Shown here: one piece after another, positions 1 to 11,361 of the stretch
Position numbering within the stretch: position 1 is the first letter of the stretch
Layout of the letters: every line of letters begins with the position of its first letter
Source of the DNA: Hsuehochloa calcarea
Taxonomy: Eukaryota; Streptophyta; Magnoliopsida; Poales; Poaceae
NCBI GenBank assembly: GCA_036346395.1
Contig: CM070603.1
Span: 53,612,868-53,676,867, forward strand
DNA: 64,000 bases
Direction of reading: 5' to 3'
Made by a program: the position numbers and the translations under genes
The notes under the pieces: generated by a model
Seen by the model: the letters and a program-made list of their open reading frames with translations, nothing else
Told to the model about the DNA's origin: nothing
The model's database searches: none

Positions 1-3000
1 GTCAGATACTTCAGAGTTTAAGTGGAACTTTTCAGGTTTCAGAGAAACAGAATATCATCAGATACCTGGAGATGTTAAGCATGAACTCTGATGCTGCAAA
101 TATAATCACTAATGGTCCAATCATGTTGCTGCTTATAAAAATGCTTCGACTGTCAAAAACTTCAGTCTTGCGTGTCCAAATTGCTTCACTTATGGGATTG
201 CTGATACGCTACTCCACTGTCCTTGATGTAGAGCTGGCAAGTTCAGGAATTTTTAATGCACTATCAGATGGTTTAAGGGACAAGCATGATAAACTCAGGA
301 GATTCTGTATGGCAACACTAGGAGAATTACTATTCTACATTTCTACTCAGTCTGATCAAGATACCAAAGAAATCAATGCCCAAGAATCTCCTTTGAAAGA
401 TAACAAGTCTGCAGCTTCTTGGCAGGTCAGAAACTCAAAAAGATTATGTCTGCATGTTGGTGGTTGATTTACTCACACTCATCTTATACTGCATCATGTA
501 GTTAGAAGATACATTGCGTTGGTAAGATATTGGGCGTTAGTAATATCTAATAGTTTCTACTGATTTTTTTCTGGAGCATATTTGCATTGCCCACTGGTTA
601 TGTTCTGAAGTTGAAATTTCTTAAGAGTTCAAAGTATATTAACCACATAAGCACAGTGCACACATACATAACTATGCCTAGATGTAGACTACATGTTTCC
701 ATACATGTTATTTTTATTATTCATGTGCCTACTGTCTACACACACGTTTAGTGTTTGCCAATCCTATATAGTATGGTATAGAAAACCTAAAACCGATCCC
801 ATGTTATGGCTAACACTATCAGCATTTGTTGAAATTACATTTATTCATTAATATTTAGTGATCACGTGTCCATGAATCAGGATGTATCTCTTGGTGAACT
901 ATGCACCTTGACACCTTTGCTCTCACACCGTCAAGGTTCAACTATACCTCTTCACAAAAATAAACTGGTTTTATCAACTTAGTGCATCTATGGCATTACG
1001 ATTTTTAACTGATTTTGGGGCATAATTTCATAATTGATTTCTTTTAATGGCTCCTTTTAAACCTAATTTCCTTGAATGGATGAATTCTTGTATTTGTGGC
1101 GTTTGTATGGTTACAAATGAATGATCTAGACCTTTATTTAAATATCTTAGTTGTGCAGGGTTGTCTTCTATGAAACAATTGGTTTGGCTCTTTTTAGCTT
1201 GTGTAGTTGTATGTGGTCATGTAGAGTAGTTATGCATACGATGGATCCCTTTCCAGGTTTCCTTAGATTTGCAGCTATGAAATTAAACTAACTACTGTGT
1301 TCTCCATGATTTAACTTGGCAAGTTGTGCAGGTTCCTAGTGCTGTAATTGCGCTGGTGTCATCTATCTTGCGTAAAGGTGAAGATGATCTAGCCCAAGTT
1401 TATGCTTTACGAACAATTGACAACATCTGTAGCCAAGGGGCAGATTGGACATCACGTTTTGCTTCCCAAGATGTAATTGGACATCTGTGCTACATCTATA
1501 AAGCAACTGGGAAGCAGGAGAATACAAGGCTTATTGCAGGATCTTGTTTGGGTCGCTTAGCTCGCTTCAGTTCATCATGTATTCATTTGATATTTGAGAA
1601 GCTATCGTTCAAGGATATTGCATGCACACTCATTAAGGGCAATCCACGTGAGCAGCAGATCAGTCTGAATCTTCTGAACTCGGCATTAGTTAACAGTCAT
1701 ATCATACCAAACATGAACCGCTATATTCTGTCATTAACAGAGGAGAAACAATTGGTCCCCGGACTCATTTCTCTGATAGAACAGGGAACTGATATTCTGC
1801 GTGGAAAAACCCTTTTATTTGTTGCTCTTCTTTGCAAGAACAGTCGAAGGTGGCTTCCTCATTTCTTTTGCAGTGCAAAATTACTATCAGCAGTGGATAG
1901 ATTGGGAAAAGAAAAGGAGGGCTTCATTCATCAATGCACAGAAGCATTTGTGCAGTTGGTTGCTTCTTTGGTCCCAGGCATTCTTGACACTGTGTCCAGT
2001 GATATACAGCAGGTTATGGGTGGCAAACGCCATGGACCTGGTACTGCTTTAACTGGACGAGCTCATCCAAAGAGCACAATTCAGTTGTTTCCTGTTATCC
2101 TTCATCTTCTTGGGAGTGTATCCTTCAATCACAGAGTTTTGACGAGTCATGTATTGGTTCAGTTGGCAAATCTTATGAAGATTTTGGAAACACCATTTCT
2201 GGTATGTTCTATAAACTATCTGGACACACCCCTGATGAGAAAATATGGATACTACGTCCATTATATAACTGCTCTGTAATGTATAAAATAAACTCATCCT
2301 AGTCTTGATGCTGTCTTGCCTTAGCAGTCTTTGCATTGTGCAATGTATTTGCTAAAAAAATCTTGGCCCTGAGTGATTATTTATGTATATATTTTTGTAC
2401 TTCCAGGCTCGGGATGATTTCCAAATGACATTACTGCGAGTTCTTGAGGCAGCTACGGAGGAGCCTTCTGTTATACTTCATGAACACAAAATATTCACAA
2501 GTCGAATCCTTCCAAGCTTATCCATCTTATACAAGGGCAATAAAGACGGTGATGCCAGATTCCTGTGTTTGAAGATACTGTCTGATGTGATGATTGTGAT
2601 CTTCAGTGATTCTTCATTGACTGCTGATGAACAAACGATAGCTGACTTGAAAACAATCTCTCAGAAGTATTTTCTCCCGATGTATCCTTCATTTGCAGAG
2701 GATGAAGATCCAATACCTATATATGCACAGAAGCTTCTAGTAATGCTGATGGAACATGATTGTGTTAAAGTCTCTGATATTCTGAATGAAGCAACAGTAT
2801 CCCAGTGCTTTGAATTTTTGCTAGGAGATCTGTCAAATGCAAATGTAAGCAATGTCAAGCTTTGTTTTGCTCTGGCATCTGCTCCCGACATGGACACCAA
2901 TATTCTTTCTCAGCTTCAAGTTGTCAGAAGATTGGGGAATCTACTTGAGTTTGTGACTGCAAAAGATATGGATGATTTTCTCGAACCAACCTTGGAACTC

Positions 3001-3525
3001 TGCAGAGCTTTCATTATCCGTGGCATCGGCAGCAACAGAAGTGTTGCCCTTTCCAAAGAACCCGCCCTCCTTGTTGACAGTGCCTTCAGCATGAGCATTG
3101 CTGTTGACCAACAATCTTGCATCATGGATATATGCGACTTTGGTGGCAACATGGGTAATTTCCTTGAGCTAATTGGAAATTCGGATCCACAGATAAGCGA
3201 TTTGGCATCAGATTGTGTAGTATTGTTACTCAAGGCAGCACCTCGAGAGGCTACGATGGGCTTGTTGACCAATCTTCAGAAACTGAGTGCTGTTCTGGAC
3301 ATGTTGAAGCATGGCACTTGCCTAAGGCTCACCCGCTTACTGTACGGCCTTGCCTTCTCTTGCAGACAGTATCTAGCTCAAGGAATGATTCTGTCAATAT
3401 CATTACCAGATTTAATGCGAGTAGAAGCGTTTGTGTCAGCATTCAAGGGTTCACATGACAGCCGTCTTGCTGACGCTGCTTCATATCTGGGCGCTGAGCT
3501 GCAGCGCTTACCTCGCTGTGGTTGA
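1..3525 (+). CDS. RUK: RUNKEL-like (ULK4-type) ARM-repeat protein, C-terminal part, three exons
   Basis: Coding exons are <1-425, 1332-2201 and 2407-3525 (TGA). The first complete codon starts at base 3 and all junctions are phase 0. Donors are CAG|GTCAG and CTG|GTATG; acceptors are TGTGCAG| and TTCCAG|. About 803 residues of helical, leucine-rich ARM/HEAT-like repeat sequence are present. Segments such as LRVQIASLMGLLIRYS and MATLGELLFYI are what I recognise from plant RUNKEL and animal ULK4. In Arabidopsis, RUNKEL is a microtubule-associated protein with an N-terminal kinase-like domain that acts in phragmoplast organisation and cytokinesis. That kinase-like part must lie upstream of this window. 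There is no frameshift or stop in the three exons, so the gene looks intact. A TTTTCAG at 29-35 could be an acceptor, but the upstream frame is open and looks coding. The family assignment comes from recognition, not a search. Confidence 0.82.
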
Positions 3526-4516
3526 GCAGAAACATGGTCAGAGGCAGGTTTGCTGTCATTGTACAAGTGATCTTAATAGGAGAGGGCCTTGGCCTTGCAT
3601 CCATTCCTTCACTCTTCTTGCACCAAAGTAGTGTATGAGCATGGCCTCATCATCAGCGGCCATGGTGTTGACCTCAGTTGCAACGAATTGCCTCTCGGTA
3701 CCTTGGATCATCGATGTGCAGAATGCTGCTCATTTGTGTGCGACGACGCGGAGCTGCTGTGTATGTTATTTCCCTTGCCAATTTTGGTTGGCACCTAAGT
3801 TTTCGGTTTCATGTAATTCTGTAGCACTCCACAATCATGTATACATCAATACACTTGTAGTCTTATCTTCTTTTAGTTGGCAAGACTTTTGTAACCCGTA
3901 AAACAAGCGGACTACTGAATCGTGGTGCTATCTATGTAGATTTCATAGTAATTATCAGTTGCCCCGTTTTAGAGGGTTTCTCATCTTCAGGTGGAAAATT
4001 TGCAGTAATTCATCTGTAGTTTGTTGTTGGTACTTAACTTTCACTCTCTTGGGTCCGTCTCATGCCCACTTTGAAGCTTTGAATTAGACGGTATGCTCCG
4101 ATTTCGGTTATGTATTGCATTTTTCCTGTGTGCAGCCGCATTGTTTTTACAACAAACTCGAGTCTTGACATAAATTCTTCTATGCAAGCATTTTCACTGG
4201 CACGAGAAAGCAGCAGCAACCAGTAATGCAAGACAAGGACTTCGTTTTCATGTGTGTGGTGGAGCAAGAGCAGATGACGACTTTGACCGCATCCTTCTTG
4301 TCTTTATTATTTTCGCGAGATGGGGAAAGGGCGATTAATCTCTTCGTCTCAGAAGATGATTTCGACTCTGTATAGGGTTTCTTCATGCACTGTGTGCGTA
4401 TCACACCTAACACAGAGAAACGGATGCAGGTACACTGTTTGCTTCTACTATTTTTCTTCAGAAACCTGCCTTTGATGTGGAAGTATCGGTTAATTGCCCA
4501 TCTTTCCTTATTATCT
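3526..4516 (+). other. 3' UTR of the RUNKEL-like gene, then unique AT-rich spacer
   Basis: The first few hundred bases after the stop codon are presumably 3' UTR. No canonical AATAAA is obvious, though the T-rich stretch near 3790-3890 would suit a plant polyadenylation region. The rest shows no gene or element I can support. Confidence 0.4.
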
Positions 4517-4745
4517 TAAGTTTTTAGGTGAATCGGTTGGTATATCTAACTCAATATAGTACCAGAGTCAAGATGTATTGAGTTCAAGATCCGGCTGACG
4601 CAATTAAAAAATAATTACAGCTCATTTCTATTTCACATCTTAGACCTGAAAGAGTCTACACGTGAGGGGGGTGTTGAAGCTAATGAATTTTTTCCTCACT
4701 AGCTTAAGTTTTTGGATGAATTGGTTGGTACATATAACTCAATAC
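4517..4745 (+). repeat. Two-copy direct repeat, probable LTR-element remnant
   Basis: A ~40-bp sequence of the form cttaagtttttNggtgaatNggttggtaNat occurs at about 4517 and again at about 4703, roughly 186 bp apart. Between them is a run resembling the gagggggngtgttgaa end of plant LTR elements. I read it as an old retroelement scar; the family is not determined. Confidence 0.4.
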
Positions 4746-4865
4746 TTGATATTTGAGATGTGATTTTGCAGGATAAATGGAATGATACTGGATGGGATAA
4801 TTCAAGTTTGGTATTTGATTGGTGGAATAGGATAATACAAGATTTTATTTGGTTGCCTGAATTGG

Positions 4866-5265
4866 ATGATCCCACAAATTTTATTTTATTTTGTTTCTTC
4901 TTCTTTTTCTTTTCTTTTCTTCCTTCTTTTTTCCATCTTTCCCTTTCCCTCTTTCCTTTTCTCCCTTTCCTTTTCTCCGCCAACAGTTGTTCTTTCCTCC
5001 TTTGTCCTTTTCTTCTTCCTCATTTCTTTCTTCTCTCCTCTCCCTGTTCTTTCTTCCAGCATACAACTCCCTTCTCTTCCTCTCTCTGGCTCCTCTCTTA
5101 CCTCTTCCTTCGCCCAGCCAGATTCGGTCGAGCCACCACCTCTCCATCGCCAGGCTGCCGCTACGACTCCGGGCTCCGCCATCGCCTATGCCGTCGCCTG
5201 GGCCACGCCGCCTGCGCGCTGGCGCCAGGGCTCCCCTCACTGGTGGATGAGCACACGCAGGTGGA
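4866..5265 (+). other. Polypyrimidine tract followed by a GC-rich exon-like patch
   Basis: Bases 4880-5110 are almost pure C/T on the + strand. They are followed by a GC-rich 150-bp patch with no open frame that looks like a protein. This composition resembles a plant 5' UTR and first exon, or a fragment captured by a transposon. Long frames here are composition artefacts. No downstream coding exon was found. Confidence 0.35.
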
Positions 5266-6516
5266 CAAATTCATTTGACGTTTTTCGCCCTATCACGTGA
5301 TGTAGGATCTCGGTGGAATATTCTCCTTCAGTAGATGAGTTCGTCCGAGGTGAGATGATCTCATTCACCCATCCAGACACAAGGACAACCCCAAAAGTTA
5401 AATGAGATCGTCTCATACACCCTCGTGCATCCATTCAAATACACCCTTAATGAACAACATATCTATGACTACGCAGTATGCACTAATCGTGACCTGAAAA
5501 AACTTCATCCACAAATTGACTCGTAATCCAAACCGTGTATTTGGGTACTTGCGTTCTTGATAGACAAGGAATGATGAGTCAGGAATCGCATACACGTGTT
5601 GAATTCTCAAATTTAGGCTCAGTTCACACCTGCTGCCAGTGCTTTTGACTGATCAGTCTTCACCAGATTCTTACTGTATGAAGCTTCCAACTTTATTTTT
5701 ATTTTAAATCAAGCTTCCAACTTACATTTACACTTAAATGGTGTTGAATCATCGCGTGCCTATTCATGTGTACCTGGGCTAACTAGTGCGAAGCGCAGTA
5801 CATGTTTGTGCAAACACGCTTTGCTTTGTGTCACAGATTTATAATGACCTTTGATGATGTCAATGGTGTGACATAAGGACGATTCGTCAGATTTCTTGCA
5901 AGGTTGAAGCCGTCGTTGCAACTTGCATCTGCTGTGGTAACCCTACCCCAACTTGACTACAATAATAGATGTGTCCTTCTCACTCTCAAAATGATTTTAA
6001 TATTTTTCCAAAAGAGAGAGAGACGACTGATCAGAGAGCGACGACTGATCAATTGTTCTCTTCCATGAGGGAAAAATTTTCTTGGTTTCGTTGGGGCAAA
6101 ATTTAGTTTTGTACAAATGTACAAGAACCGTGTGGTCCTTGAGACTGCAAGTGGCCGGGAAGCTCCACTAGAAACTTCTTTTCCGTGTTGTTCTTTTGAA
6201 GACTTCGATTCCTTTTTGTGAAATTAGTAAACAATTCTAACTAAGTCTGTTATGCTAGGTATTTGCCTATTTCACACATAAAATTAGTAAACAATTCGGC
6301 ACAGGATTTGATTCATCTGTAATAGACTCGTTCCCGCGGTTTTTAGGCCCCATTTGAATTAAAAAACTCAAGTTAACTAAATCAAACTAAACAGTTTATA
6401 TAATCACCCTTAGGTCCCAGATCTCCGGTAGCCATCGGAATTCCAGACACCCCCCCTATTTTTCCTGCAAAATTGAGCATAATATCCCACCGAATTTAAG
6501 TTCGGCCTCTGGACAG
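5266..6516. other. Gene-free AT-rich spacer
   Basis: No credible coding frame, RNA gene or bounded element is visible. A short direct repeat, taaaattagtaaacaattc, occurs near 6220 and 6280. Confidence 0.4.
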
Positions 6517-6669
6517 TGGTAAACATGGTATGTCTTATTTAATTATAATATACATGTGTTGTGTTCAGTAGAAAAACACATACCCATACTCAATGGTCAA
6601 CATGGTGTGTCTTATTTAATCGTAGTATACACGTGTTGTGTTCAGTAGAAAAATACATACCCACACTCC
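6517..6669 (+). repeat. Tandem duplication, two ~77-bp units
   Basis: Unit 1 (6517-6593) and unit 2 (6594-6669) share the series tggtNaacatggtNtgtc, then a tNtacacgtgttgtgttcag-type core and a gaaaaNacatacccaNactc end. They differ at a handful of sites. The function is unknown; it is most likely a slippage or repair duplication. Confidence 0.75.
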
Positions 6670-6905
6670 GTTAGACTCTACAACATGTGCAATGAAACGT
6701 ATGCATACGTATGAGTAAGGTGTCCACCCTCCGTATGCTCTCAAGAATCAGAAAAAAAAACCATCATGCCAAACTAACGCAAATTAAGTACACCCACTAC
6801 ACACCCATACCTATACATTAAGAATCACAAAACGTGTTTTTGCCAGGCACATAGTTAAAAAGATCAAGGTTGCGGTTGACCCAGAGAGGCAGAGCTTCGC
6901 CGTCT

Positions 6906-6912
6906 CATATAA
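6906..6912 (+). promoter_or_regulatory. Candidate TATA element for the small gene at 7078
   Basis: CATATAA lies at the end of an AT-rich stretch, with a switch to GC-rich sequence downstream. A start near 6935-6945 would give a 5' UTR of about 140 bases before the ATG at 7078. The call rests on position and motif only. Confidence 0.3.
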
Positions 6913-7077
6913 GGTAGCAGTAACAACTAACAAGAAGGATGCAGGCACACGGCTAGCTATCAAGATTTGCCTCTGCCGCGACGTACTTGCAGTGGCAGGA
7001 TTCGAAGCTTGTGTGTGTCACTGCGGGAGGAAGGAGAAGGGCGACGTGCTCGTACACGTTCGCGCGCACCGATCGGC

Positions 7078-7227
7078 ATGGGGAAGCTGTGCCTGCTCTC
7101 CCTGGACGAGGACATCGTCAAGGCGCTGCTCGTCGTCGTCATCGCCGTCGTGGCGTTCATGCTCTTCTGCGAGCAGCCGCCGCCGCAGCGCCGGCGTGCC
7201 GTCGCCTTCGTCTTCCAGAGCCTTTGA
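7078..7227 (+). CDS. Possible 49-residue single-pass membrane microprotein
   Basis: The frame ATG 7078 to TGA 7225-7227 encodes 49 residues. It starts MGKLCLLSLDEDIVKALL, continues into a hydrophobic helix (about residues 16-31, LLVVVIAVVAFMLF-like), then a short tail with Pro-Pro-Pro-Gln-Arg-Arg-Arg. This gives a negative-then-hydrophobic-then-basic pattern typical of a one-pass membrane peptide. The frame is open upstream to 6967, but the ATG at 7078 fits the hydrophobic layout best. GC content is far above the flanks, and a TATA-like motif lies ~170 bp upstream, as in short grass genes. I do not recognise a family. It could be a chance frame in a GC island or a gene fragment left by a transposon. 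Confidence 0.4.
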   Translation: MGKLCLLSLDEDIVKALLVVVIAVVAFMLFCEQPPPQRRRAVAFVFQSL

Positions 7228-7606
7228 AAAGTACATCTCTCTATGCTTGCCTTAGCTAGCTCGTGATTGCAAGTGTTGGTTATGCTTTGCTAATTTGGAA
7301 GCTACAGAACATACATGGCATGCTTCGATTTGGCTGTGCTTATAGTGGTAAAACTATCATATCATGGATTTTCCTGTTTGGTGTATGGATGAATGTGCAG
7401 TTCATATCTGAATTCTGAACAAAGTGATTGGAAGTTTTCCGTGTCTCTTCGACCAAGATAAACAATTATTGTTTCTACAGATTTTTTATTTTGACGAGTC
7501 ATCGATACGTGAAACATACGTAGGAGTAACTGCATGTCTTAGTAATCAAACAGGGAAAAACACCCAACTTTGAGTCAAAGAACGACTCGAACCCAGGTGG
7601 TGGGGT

Positions 7607-7817
7607 CAGAGATAGAAATCCCGACCGGTAACCGGCCGGGGGCTAGGATTCAAAATCCTGATCGGTTTTTCTCAGTTTCGCAAATTTAAATTTCAAATTT
7701 CAAATTTTACTTGATTTTTAAGCAAATTTCGTCCGATTTTTTTTTAGAAATCCGATCACCGGCCGTTTTTTTTCGGCGGCGTCCGGATTTTCCCCGGAAA
7801 CGATTTTTGGATCCCTG
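7607..7817. mobile_element. hAT-type MITE, 211 bp, with 8-bp target duplication
   Basis: The element begins CAGAGATAGAAATCC and ends TTTTGGATCCCTG, so both ends read CAGNGAT inwards. It is flanked by perfect 8-bp direct repeats GGTGGGGT at 7599-7606 and 7818-7825, the length made by hAT transposases. Subterminal CCGG-rich motifs (ACCGGTAACCGGCCGG) match those in the large hAT at 10.8-16.0 kb. It has no coding capacity. Confidence 0.85.
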
Positions 7818-8019
7818 GGTGGGGTTGTACATCCGCCCCCACTAACTGAGCCTCAGTTCCGGAGGCATCGGTACGTGTATGATGTATATCAATGTTAAAC
7901 TTTGAACGTGGTGCAGAGTATTATGCCTTGATGATCCACGACAGGCCTGAAGCATTCCAAGTTTCCAACAGTTTAGGGGTGGCTTTATGCATGATTTAGT
8001 GTGCTTTATGGCAGTCTGA

Positions 8020-8341
8020 TGATTAATCTCCAAATTGTTTTTTATGTGAGCATGAATGCATGATATATTTGATACGGGCAAGTGCAGATTAAGATTGAAC
8101 AATGACTCGGTTAGTCCACCTGACAACCTGCAAAAACCGGGCGTTTACAGCGAGTGCCTAGCCGATACACTGCTGCTTTCTGCTGGAGGATTGGAATTAG
8201 GTTGCACCACGAACCAGTTGGAAATTTTCTGGGGCATGAGAAAATCATAGCGAACAACGCACTGCACAGGACACACATTAAAACTCCTATTGTATGTTGC
8301 ACGAGACTTGCGGCGAAAAAATTGCACAATTCACAATGGCA
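8020..8341. repeat. Blocks A and B of a locally duplicated sequence
   Basis: This stretch shares ordered similarity with 18425-18560: a TTTTTATGTGAGCA motif, then ctgctttctgc, ggttgcacc/ggctgcacc and cagttggaaa. Its right half (8189-8341) recurs at 8999-9065 plus 9239-9320. It is therefore a dispersed or tandemly duplicated low-copy sequence whose origin I cannot name. Confidence 0.6.
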
Positions 8342-8998
8342 TGTGGGGACTCAACCGGCGCACGCACAGGAGGGCAGCCCGTCCAATTCGGTGCCAACTG
8401 AACAGATAATCTCTTTGTTTCTTTATATCCTCATTCGTTAAAGATAAGATCTCTTAATTAGTCAAAGATAAGGTTAGCTATTTAAATTAGAGATAAGATT
8501 GGTTAGCTGTTTAAATTAAATAGCCAGCCATCAGGAGACGCCTTCCTCTACCCCGTGCCCTATGCTTTGGCTTCGCTTGCATCACGGCTCGGACGAAAAG
8601 CGGACGTGTGGTTCCTCGTCTACTTCACTCACACTCCTACTTCCCGTGTCCATTCTTGTCGACAAATTCGGATCGTGATAATTTGGTATCAGAACCAACT
8701 ATCACACTTCTAATAGCGGACACAATCACACTCCAAAAAAAAATCACAAGCAATTGAAGCAGATCAATACCCAACTTAAACAGCTGCTAGCCATGAGAGG
8801 CCACAAAGACAACCTCAAGAACCAGACATGAGGGGCGACATCAGCGACCTCAAGAACCAAACAGCCGCACACAATCTAGCCATTTCTTGGTAGGAGGGCG
8901 CCAGGAAGGCCGCCACTGAAGGAGGCCTCACCGACAGGGCAGCCGAGACCACGCAGCGAGGGGACGAGCGCCGTCCGCCACAGTTCCACCGCCAGCGG
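8342..8998 (+). mobile_element. 5' end fragment of an LTR retrotransposon (LTR, primer site, start of gag)
   Basis: The piece starts TGTGGGGACTCAACC, a typical LTR start. It carries a TATA-like ctttatatcc near 8420 and a tRNA-iMet-type primer-binding site TGGTATCAGAACC at 8684-8696. After that, frames rich in Arg, Lys and Asn resemble the beginning of a plant Gypsy gag, but with stops. It ends abruptly at about 8998, where host block A resumes. The precise LTR end is unclear; a CGACA at 8660-8664 is one candidate. Confidence 0.55.
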
Positions 8999-9650
8999 TG
9001 GATTGGACTTTAGGTTGCACCAAGAACCAGTTGGAAATTTTCTGGGGCATGAGAAAATCACAACGAACAACAGCTCTGCGGCAGTTTACATCTAAGGCTC
9101 GTTTGGGTATATTATGATCTGATTTAATCCCTTTGGATTGACTCGAAATTTAAGCTAAAGTCATTTCCAATCCGAAGGAATGAGCCCTAATCCCTCGCTA
9201 TCCAAAAAGCCCCAAACGGGGGGGAAAAAAATAGAGAATTGCCACACAAGGCACCGCATAGGAACACATTAAAACTCCTATTGTATGTTGCACCGAGAAA
9301 AAAACGCACAATTCACGTACTGTTGTGCAAGATATCACCATTCACCATTCACTTTCCCCCCTCTTTTTCCATACGGCAGGGCCTAACGATTTTTCTTCAG
9401 ATTACATTACTGAGACTTCACAAGTTACCTGTGCAAGATGTGAATGAAGGCGCTGGCAGAAAAATAGTGCTGGAGCTTTAATATGAATTATCCAAAATGT
9501 ATATGCTGCAAGGCATACCATTTCATGTACAGGGATCTTACATTCTGGCTGCACCCAAACCCACTGAACTACAAAAAGGTTATGTGCTCTACTACATGTG
9601 TTGTTGGGGTCATTATTACATATAGTTGAAGCTTCATTTAGCACCCTGCC
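8999..9650. repeat. Second copy of blocks A-B plus block C, interrupted by a small insert
   Basis: 8999-9065 repeats block A almost base for base, including attttctggggcatgagaaa. A ~170-bp insert follows, then block B resumes at 9239-9320. Block C (9480-9640) matches 18625-18790: gaattatccaaaatgta, catttcatgtaca, ttctggctgca and caaaaaggttat occur in the same order in both. Confidence 0.6.
9085..9225. mobile_element. Probable small MITE inside block A-B
   Basis: This insert interrupts a sequence that is continuous in the copy at 8189-8341. Its ends read inwards as GGCTCGTTTGGGT and CCCCCGTTTGGGGCT, similar to grass PIF/Harbinger-type MITE ends. A clean target duplication could not be fixed, so the limits are approximate. 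Confidence 0.4.
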
Positions 9651-9946
9651 AGGCGGAATATTTGATTCGTTTTCGCATGAACTAGAGCTTCATTTCAGCC
9701 AAGTCTAAGATAACAAAGTCCTGACCCTATCTGGCATGTTACTCTCATTAATACAGAACTTTAAACGCTAAATCGACGATGCAACAGCCGATGATAGTGC
9801 CAAGAGTCTTATACTCCTACACAGCCAAGCGAGGCCACAAAGAAAAACAAAAGCCGGTTGGTTAATTAGGGAGGCCTCCAAGCTTTATATGCATATGTAT
9901 TTTGCAATGAAAATTTGAAAATACAAGGTGTCTCCTTAGTCCTTAC

Positions 9947-10130
9947 CTTGGGGCACCAGAGTCCAAACGTACTGTTACCTGCCTTGCCTTTAGTGTTTTA
10001 GCTCGGAACTGCCCAACCAACTGCAACAGCTCAGCCTTCATATTTTCAGCACCAACCGCACGGGAGTCGTTAGAGTGCATCTGCATCTCCTCGACACGCT
10101 TTCGGTATTCCGACATGTCAAGCTTCACAG
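9947..10130 (-). pseudogene. Orphan coding-like exon, coiled-coil character
   Basis: On the minus strand an acceptor TACTTTCAAG| precedes 10130 and a strong donor CAAG|GTAAGG follows 9947. An earlier donor, GGCAG|GTAACA, is also possible. The frame reads VKLDMSEYRKRVEEMQ and on to QLVGQFRAKTLKARQ, a charged heptad-like helix. I do not recognise the family. It could be an internal exon of a gene whose first exon is at 18121-18272, with the Mutator-like nest lying in the intron, but the phases of those two exons do not join directly. A missing exon or a dead gene would explain that. No following exon was found to the left. Confidence 0.4.
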
Positions 10131-11361
10131 CTTGAAAGTAGATAATGCTATCAAACAAGTCCATGAAAATGTTGATATGTAAGAAGCTTGTTTCCTGATA
10201 GGAACAAGGGAGAGCAGCTGCAAAATAGAATAGAGTGGAGTTTATTCTAAATCCAGGCCCAACAGGCCCATTAGTGTGGACAATTACCAGAACTCTAAAT
10301 AGTATCATATTGGATTCCTAATCCTTGTACCCAAAGATTACTTATAAAGTTGATGATCCGAGGATACATATCTTTTTGTCTATTTCTTGCGAGGCTGTGC
10401 GTGATTGATCTAATAACACAGCAGAGGTAAGAGGATTCCATAATTTTCATCGAAGCGCATATGTCGAAGGTCCAGCTTACACTTGGAAACAACAAGCGAT
10501 GTACACCAAACTACCAAAGCCCATATTTCAAAGAGTAAATTTGCTCTGTACCATTGTAATCGAGTTGCTAAATACCGTCGCGAAAAAACCAGGCCTACGA
10601 ATGTCATCGCAAACACAAAAAGCTTTAGGAAATACCGTCACAGTCACGTTTCCATCCAAATAGTGGGAAATGACCATCCTACCCTCACTCTTTATTTTTC
10701 TTTTCCTTTTCTTTAGAGCTTGTCCCACCTATCATTTCTTTCTTCCTCTTTCTCCTCTTCCAACCAAGATAGGTCGGCAACGGGGGAGTGGAGGTGAGCA
10801 GGGATCGAAATCCCATTCCCGGCGCAATTCACGGCCATCGACCGGTACCGGTCACCGGAAAACCGGAAAACCCAGAAAATATAGAAAATGGTAATTAGCA
10901 AATTAAAATTTGGAATAATGCAAATATTAATGAGAAAGTGTTTTAAGTTGTACATGAAAAGTCATCTTTAGTAGCTTCACTCTCTAAGCAGTTGTCTCGT
11001 CCAAGTGTTTTAAACCATGTAAAATAATAATAAACATAAGTTAATGGTAATGAATGATAACTTGACTTGCATACTAAAAACAATAATGAGTAGTAATTCA
11101 TACCAATACATTGTCGAGAAACGCAAAGGTTGTGCAATGTAGTCATTGTTATCATAGAGTACAAGTCATTCGAATTGAGATAGATGAGCTTTGTATTGAT
11201 CCCAATTGTGTGTTTCGTGGACATATTGTAGCAAATGATTATAACTTTGTTGGTAATATTCGGGTTCGACCCACTGGTAAACCATTCTGGCATTAGTATT
11301 GAAGAATATAAAACCGTAATGGAAAGTAGGATCAGAAGATATGTTTGACAAATGAGAATTA

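Noticed and set aside
1801..3631. Extra frames on both strands across the RUNKEL-like exons
   Set aside because: Shadows of the coding exons; only the phase-0 series joined by GT-AG introns reads as ARM repeats.
4866..5300. Several long overlapping frames rich in Phe, Leu and Ser (one strand) or Lys, Glu and Arg (other strand)
   Set aside because: They arise from a polypyrimidine/polypurine tract; no domain, no splice context and no frame preference.
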